Notes under the pieces: model-generated
What the model was told of the DNA's origin: nothing
Databases searched by the model: none
Seen by the model: the letters and a program-made list of their open reading frames with translations, nothing else
Source: Psychrobacillus psychrotolerans
GTDB lineage: Bacteria; Bacillota; Bacilli; Bacillales_A; Planococcaceae
Reading direction: 5' to 3'
Assembly: GCF_900115805.1 (NCBI RefSeq)
Contig: NZ_FOXU01000013.1
Coordinates: 1 to 55,642 of the forward strand
Length of the DNA: 55,642 bases
Made by a program: the position numbers and the translations under genes
Shown: one piece after another, positions 50,372 through 55,642 of the stretch
Layout of the letters: the number at the start of each line of letters is the position of its first letter
Position numbering within the stretch: position 1 is the stretch's first letter

Positions 50372-51228
50372 TGAATTTACACAAAAATAGTGGCAAGTTT
50401 GAAGCTGGTGGAGTTGCGTTAGACTTTCAGAAGGAAACGATTGTGATGGGTATATTAAATATTACTCCTGACTCTTTTTCAGACGGTGGAAAGTTTAACG
50501 AAATAGAAACTGCTGTTGCAAGAGCGAAACAAATGGTTGCTGATGGTGCCAAAATAATAGATATTGGCGGTGAATCTACAAGACCTGGCTATACCCGTAT
50601 TTCAGATGATGAAGAAATTGCTCGTGTTGTTCCTGTCATTCAAGCGATAAGAGCAGAAGTAAATACAGTAATCTCGATTGATACATATAAATCCGCAGTT
50701 GCAAAAGCTGCAGTACTTGCGGGTGCACATGTGATAAACGATATTTGGGGAGCTAAGAGAGATCCTGAAATAGCAAAAATTGCAGCTGATCATGGAGTTC
50801 CGATAATATTGATGCACAATAGAGACAATGAAGAGTATGCTGATTTCTGGTCAGAAGCAAAACAAGATTTAGAAGAGAGTATTCAAATAACGAAAGCGGC
50901 TGGAGTTCCGGACGAGCATATATGGTTGGATCCGGGTATTGGTTTCGCCAAATCAACTACTCAAAACATCTGGATGATACAGCATTTAAGTGATTTAGTT
51001 GAGATGGGTTACCCTGTATTATTGGCAACGTCTCGTAAACGATTAATCGGTAACGTTTTGAATCTTCCTGTCGATGAACGAATGGAAGGTACTGGAGCAA
51101 CAGTTTGTTATGGTGTTCAAGTTGGGTGTCATTTGGTGCGAGTACATGATGTAAAAGAAATAACTCGTATGACGAAAATGATGGATGTATTGACTGGAAA
51201 AGTGAAGTATATGGAAAGTGAGGCGTAA
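50368..51228 (+). CDS. folP: Dihydropteroate synthase
   Basis: Joins p-aminobenzoate to the pterin pyrophosphate; target of sulfonamides (sul in B. subtilis). The 286-aa TIM barrel has MGILNITPDSFSDGG (about res 27-41), IIDIGGESTRPG (about 63-74), ISIDTY and the late RVHDV. ATG 50368 overlaps the pabC stop and follows AGAAGGG. Confidence 0.96.
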   Translation: MMNLHKNSGKFEAGGVALDFQKETIVMGILNITPDSFSDGGKFNEIETAVARAKQMVADGAKIIDIGGESTRPGYTRISDDEEIARVVPVIQAIRAEVNTVISIDTYKSAVAKAAVLAGAHVINDIWGAKRDPEIAKIAADHGVPIILMHNRDNEEYADFWSEAKQDLEESIQITKAAGVPDEHIWLDPGIGFAKSTTQNIWMIQHLSDLVEMGYPVLLATSRKRLIGNVLNLPVDERMEGTGATVCYGVQVGCHLVRVHDVKEITRMTKMMDVLTGKVKYMESEA

Positions 51229-51233
51229 TATAA

Positions 51234-51599
51234 ATGGATTATATACATTTGAATGACTTAGAATTTTACGGATTTCACGGAGCATTGCCAGAGGAAACAA
51301 AGTTAGGTCAAATATTTAGAGTAACCATCACGTTAGCGTGTGATTTGAAAAAAGCAGGTGAAACCGATAATTTAGAGGAAACTGTAAACTATGCAGAGGT
51401 CTTTGAGCTATGCAAAGGAATAGTAGAAGGCAAACCGTATTTATTAATAGAAGCAGTTGCAGAAAAAGTCGCTACATCTATCTTACAAGAATATGCAGAG
51501 AAGGTTAGTGGCTGCCGTATCCAATTAGTAAAACCGAATCCCCCGATTGTTGGACATTATGCTTCTGTGGCCGTCGATATTACTAGAGGGACATTATGA
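51234..51599 (+). CDS. folB: Dihydroneopterin aldolase
   Basis: Cleaves dihydroneopterin to hydroxymethyl-dihydropterin and glycolaldehyde. The 121-aa protein has GFHGALPEETKLGQIF (about res 14-29) with the substrate Glu and EAVAEKVATSIL (about 73-84). The catalytic Lys is in QLVKPNPP. It overlaps folK by 4 nt. Confidence 0.95.
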   Translation: MDYIHLNDLEFYGFHGALPEETKLGQIFRVTITLACDLKKAGETDNLEETVNYAEVFELCKGIVEGKPYLLIEAVAEKVATSILQEYAEKVSGCRIQLVKPNPPIVGHYASVAVDITRGTL

Positions 51600-52117
51600 T
51601 GAATCCTGTATTTATATCGCTAGGATCAAACATAGGAAATCGTTTGGAGTTCCTTCAGCAAGCAGTGCGGTTGTTGCAGCAAGTAGAAGGAGTGAATGTA
51701 GTCAAAGTATCTTCGGTTTATGAAACAGACCCGGTGGGGTATGAGGATCAGGCTGCATTTTTGAATATGGTAGTAGAGATTGAAACGTTATGTAGTCCAC
51801 ATGAAATATTAAAAAAGTGTAATGAGATAGAGGCGCAATTAGGACGAACTCGAGAAATCCATTGGGGGCCCCGAACTGTAGACCTTGACATTTTGTTGTA
51901 TAATAAAGAGAATATGAAAACGGAGGACCTTATTATCCCACATCCACGGATGATGGAAAGAGGCTTCGTGCTTATACCACTTGTGGAATTACAAGCGGAT
52001 TTAGTAGATCCACAATCTAAGCAGTTAATAGCAGATGCTGCGCAAGTTCAGAAAGAAGGCGTCCATTTATGGAGAACATTCGATGGGGTCGGCGCATTCG
52101 TGCATTTCGTAGGTTAA
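51596..52117 (+). CDS. folK: Hydroxymethyl-dihydropterin pyrophosphokinase
   Basis: Activates the pterin for FolP. The 173-aa protein has SLGSNIGNR (about res 8-16), VYETDPVGYEDQAAFLN (about 41-57) and the ATP/Mg motif RTVDLDILLYN (about 97-107). The start is ATGATG at 51596. The 3' end overlaps yazB by 49 nt, the largest overlap in the window. Confidence 0.95.
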   Translation: MMNPVFISLGSNIGNRLEFLQQAVRLLQQVEGVNVVKVSSVYETDPVGYEDQAAFLNMVVEIETLCSPHEILKKCNEIEAQLGRTREIHWGPRTVDLDILLYNKENMKTEDLIIPHPRMMERGFVLIPLVELQADLVDPQSKQLIADAAQVQKEGVHLWRTFDGVGAFVHFVG

Positions 52118-52290
52118 AAATGGTAAAGCAGGTTGAACTTGCAAAAGAAATGGAAATGTCTGTGTCTATACTTGGTCAAATTGAGCAGGGTAAACGAATT
52201 CCGAGTGAGGAGCAATTAGAAAAGATTGCCTCTATACTTCATATACAAGTAGAAGAATTAAAAGGAGAAACAAAGGTAGGTGAACAATGA
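52069..52290 (+). CDS. yazB: Small Xre-family HTH protein (YazB)
   Basis: 73-aa helix-turn-helix DNA-binding protein. The HTH (about res 20-50) reads QVELAKEMEMSVSILGQIE, then a predicted final helix. Conserved inside the folate operon of Bacillales between folK and dusB; target genes are not known. The N terminus lies in the +1 frame of the folK end, RBS AAGGCG, and the stop overlaps dusB as ATGA, so translation of folK-yazB-dusB is likely coupled. Confidence 0.88.
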   Translation: MENIRWGRRIRAFRRLKMVKQVELAKEMEMSVSILGQIEQGKRIPSEEQLEKIASILHIQVEELKGETKVGEQ

Positions 52291-53315
52291 TGGCAAATGC
52301 ATCGACAAAACCATTTAAAATAGGTAATCACATAATGGATAATCGAGTAGTATTAGCACCAATGGCTGGTATTTGTAATTCAGCATTTCGATTGACTGTA
52401 AAGGAATTCGGAGCTGGCTTAGTATACGCTGAGATGATCTCGGATAAAGGGATTGTACAGAAAAACGAAAGAACCTTGAGTATGCTTTATATTGACGAGC
52501 GTGAAAATCCACTATCACTTCAGATTTTTGGTGGAGAAAAAGAAACTCTTGTAGAAGCAGCTAAGTATGTTGACCAAAACACGTCAGCGGATATCATTGA
52601 TATCAATATGGGTTGTCCTGTAAACAAAATCATTAAATGCGAGGCCGGAGCTAGAATGCTTTTGGATCCTAACAAGATTTATGAAATGGTTGCAGCGGTA
52701 GTAGATAACGTTAAAAAACCAGTAAGTGTGAAAATGCGTACTGGTTGGGATGAAGAACATCTATATATGGTGGAAAATGCCCAAGCTATAGAACGTGCTG
52801 GCGGATCAGCAGTAGCTGTCCATGGTCGTACACGCGTCCAAATGTATGAAGGACAAGCAAACTGGGATTTAATACGTCAAGTGAAAGAGGCGGTGAATAT
52901 TCCTGTTATCGGAAATGGTGACGTAAATACACCTCAAGATGCAAAACGTATGCTAGATGAGACAGGTGTAGATGCAGTTATGATTGGTCGTGCTGCGCTA
53001 GGTGATCCGTGGATGATTTATCGTACAGTAGAGTACTTGGAATCGGGTCTGTTAAAACCAGAACCAACTGTACAAGAAAAAATGGACATATGCTTACTGC
53101 ATTTTGAACGTTTAATGGCCCTAAAAGGTGAAAATATTGCGGTTAGAGAAATGCGCAAACATGCATCTTGGTACTTAAAAGGTATTCGGGGCAATGGTAT
53201 AGCAAGAAACAAGATTAATCAAACTGAATCTGCACAAGAGTTAAAAGACTATTTACGTTACTTTGCAGAGGAGTCTTCTAAAGAATATGAGGCTGCAGAA
53301 TCTATCCTGATTTAA
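52287..53315 (+). CDS. dusB: tRNA-dihydrouridine synthase B
   Basis: FMN-dependent reductase of uridines in tRNA. The 342-aa protein has APMAGICNSAFR (about res 25-36), NMGCPVNKIIKCEAGA (about 109-124) with the catalytic Cys, KMRTGW (about 150-155) and NGDVNTP (about 210-216). Start 52287 overlaps yazB. A terminator closes the pabB-to-dusB operon. Confidence 0.94.
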   Translation: MMANASTKPFKIGNHIMDNRVVLAPMAGICNSAFRLTVKEFGAGLVYAEMISDKGIVQKNERTLSMLYIDERENPLSLQIFGGEKETLVEAAKYVDQNTSADIIDINMGCPVNKIIKCEAGARMLLDPNKIYEMVAAVVDNVKKPVSVKMRTGWDEEHLYMVENAQAIERAGGSAVAVHGRTRVQMYEGQANWDLIRQVKEAVNIPVIGNGDVNTPQDAKRMLDETGVDAVMIGRAALGDPWMIYRTVEYLESGLLKPEPTVQEKMDICLLHFERLMALKGENIAVREMRKHASWYLKGIRGNGIARNKINQTESAQELKDYLRYFAEESSKEYEAAESILI

Positions 53316-53326
53316 TCGATAAACCA

Positions 53327-53356
53327 AAGGGCTGTCACTATAGGTGGCAGCTTTTT
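53327..53356 (+). terminator. Terminator after dusB
   Basis: GCTGTCAC (53331-53338) / GTGGCAGC (53344-53351), one G-U pair, followed by TTTTT. Confidence 0.85.
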
Positions 53357-53410
53357 CCGTTTAAAACCATAATCAGAATAATAGAAAAAGTATTCTTCTA
53401 TTAGAAAAAG

Positions 53411-53439
53411 ATGATTAGAATGCAGAAATTGTGTACAAT
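53411..53439 (+). promoter_or_regulatory. Possible sigma-A promoter for lysS
   Basis: TACAAT (53434-53439) with a weak -35 ATGATT (53411-53416) at 17 nt. No T-box leader is seen before lysS. Confidence 0.4.
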
Positions 53440-53460
53440 AAATGCAACGTGAAAAAGTAA

Positions 53461-54984
<1,524 letters not shown>

Positions 54985-54996
54985 GATAGGTATTAT

Positions 54997-55035
54997 AAAA
55001 AGTGAGTTACTACTATTAGTAGTGGCTCACTTTTT
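54997..55035 (+). terminator. Terminator after lysS
   Basis: AAAAAGTGAG / CTCACTTTTT outer stem with inner ACTACT/AGTAGT pairing and T-run. Confidence 0.88.
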
Positions 55036-55103
55036 ATATTTATACTATATATTGTGTGTAGAATAGTCGTTAGAAGTTTTTAAATAAAATTTAAGAAAAC
55101 CAC

Positions 55104-55132
55104 TTGTCAGAACGTTTCACAGGTGGTATAGT
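55104..55132 (+). promoter_or_regulatory. rRNA operon promoter P1
   Basis: TTGTCA (55104-55109), 17 nt, TATAGT (55127-55132). It is the upstream of two promoters, as in most B. subtilis rrn operons. Confidence 0.7.
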
Positions 55133-55188
55133 TATCAAGTTGTCATTTTCATTAGTGACTTACACGAAAAACAAATTAAAAAAAGTTG

Positions 55189-55217
55189 TTGACAACGATA
55201 TCAGGATTTGGTATGAT
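55189..55217 (+). promoter_or_regulatory. rRNA operon promoter P2
   Basis: TTGACA (55189-55194), 17 nt, TATGAT (55212-55217), with an A-rich UP-like tract at 55166-55184 directly upstream. It starts about 205 nt before mature 16S. Confidence 0.85.
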
Positions 55218-55390
55218 ATTAAAGTCGCCAAAACGACATTACAACAACATGAACATTGAAAACTGAACATGCAAAACGTTAAGAAACATAGCTTTCAACT
55301 AACTTGTTAGGATGATAGCAAAACAATTTTGGACATCATTTAATGATGATGCCAGCAAAACAAAATGAGCTTTTAAACTAGTTCTGATTT
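55218..55390 (+). other. 16S rRNA leader
   Basis: Transcribed leader with the TTGAAAACTGAACATGC stretch typical of Bacillales rrn leaders and spacers. A small CATCATT/AATGATG hairpin lies near 55335-55350. No gene. Confidence 0.6.
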
Positions 55391-55425
55391 GTTCCTTCCG
55401 ATGTGCTCTGCATATCGGAAGGAAC
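55391..55425 (+). promoter_or_regulatory. Hairpin immediately before mature 16S rRNA
   Basis: Perfect 12-bp stem GTTCCTTCCGAT (55391-55402) / ATCGGAAGGAAC (55414-55425) with an 11-nt loop. It abuts the expected 5' end of 16S and may guide precursor folding or processing. Confidence 0.7.
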
Positions 55426-55426
55426 T

Positions 55427-55642
55427 ATTATGGAGAGTTTGATCCTGGCTCAGGACGAACGCTGGCGGCATGCCTAATACATGCAAGTCGAGCGAATGAC
55501 GAAGAAGCTTGCTTCTTCTGATTTAGCGGCGGACGGGTGAGTAACACGTGGGCAACCTGCCCTGTAGATTGGGATAACTCCGGGAAACCGGGGCTAATAC
55601 CGAATAATCCATTTCCTCTCATGGGGAGATGTTAAAAGACGG
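55427..55642 (+). rRNA. rrs: 16S ribosomal RNA, 5' part (continues beyond window)
   Basis: Begins just before GGAGAGTTTGATCCTGGCTC and runs to the window edge. Positions include the V1 hairpin (ACGAAGAAGCTTGCTTCTTC) and GGCGGACGGGTGAGTAACAC. The V1 sequence is in keeping with Planococcaceae-type bacilli. The exact mature 5' end may differ by a few nt. Confidence 0.97.

Overview
This window reads as the origin-proximal 'yaa/yab/yac' block of a low-GC, endospore-forming member of the Bacillota. The gene order from the yaaO-type decarboxylase and tmk through to lysS is nearly that of Bacillus subtilis. Spore genes (spoVG, spoVT, spoIIE, sspF, fin, yabP, yabQ) show that the organism sporulates. 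The 16S fragment at the right end and the overall character suggest Planococcaceae/Caryophanaceae (Psychrobacillus- or Lysinibacillus-like). The family is a moderate-confidence guess and the genus a weak one. The window lies between two rRNA operons on the + strand: it opens in the 3' part of a 5S gene and closes in the first ~216 nt of a 16S gene.

Layout. 1-7.6 kb: 5S end and terminator, decarboxylase, thymidylate kinase, c-di-AMP receptor, yaaR, holB, ricT, yabA, tRNA methyltransferase, yazA, rsmI. 7.7-14.1 kb: abrB (reverse strand), metG, tatD, the yabE cell-wall factor, rnmV, rsmA. 14.2-22.2 kb: veg, sspF, ispE, purR, ridA, spoVG, glmU, prs, ctc, pth, fin. 22.3-32.5 kb: mfd, spoVT, yabM, yabN, rqcP, yabP, yabQ, divIC, yabR. 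32.6-34.4 kb: two genes not in the B. subtilis block, a degenerate EAL protein of the YkuI type and a DinB-fold protein. 34.4-44.3 kb: two tRNA genes (reverse), spoIIE, an array of hairpin repeats, tilS, hprT, ftsH, coaX, hslO, yacD. 44.4-46.2 kb: an inserted reverse-strand pair, RsbQ plus a PAS-GGDEF protein. 46.4-55.0 kb: cysK, the folate operon (pabB, pabA, pabC, folP, folB, folK, yazB, dusB), lysS. 55.0-55.6 kb: tandem rRNA promoters, leader and 16S start.

The most interesting system is the RsbQ/PAS-GGDEF pair. In B. subtilis, RsbQ and the PAS domain of RsbP sense energy stress and drive a PP2C phosphatase that activates sigma-B. Here the partner keeps an RsbP-like PAS and coiled coil, but the output is an intact diguanylate cyclase, so energy stress may be read out as cyclic-di-GMP. 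Nearby, ctc still carries a good sigma-B promoter, and the YkuI-like EAL protein has lost residues needed for phosphodiesterase activity and could be a c-di-GMP reader.

Other notable features are three adjacent stem-loop repeat units after spoIIE whose stems differ in sequence but keep pairing, a 150-bp multi-hairpin repeat before yabP, and recognisable sigma-H, sigma-G, sigma-E and sigma-B promoters in front of spoVG, spoVT, yabPQ and ctc. I saw no CRISPR array, prophage, insertion sequence, or T-box/S-box leader.
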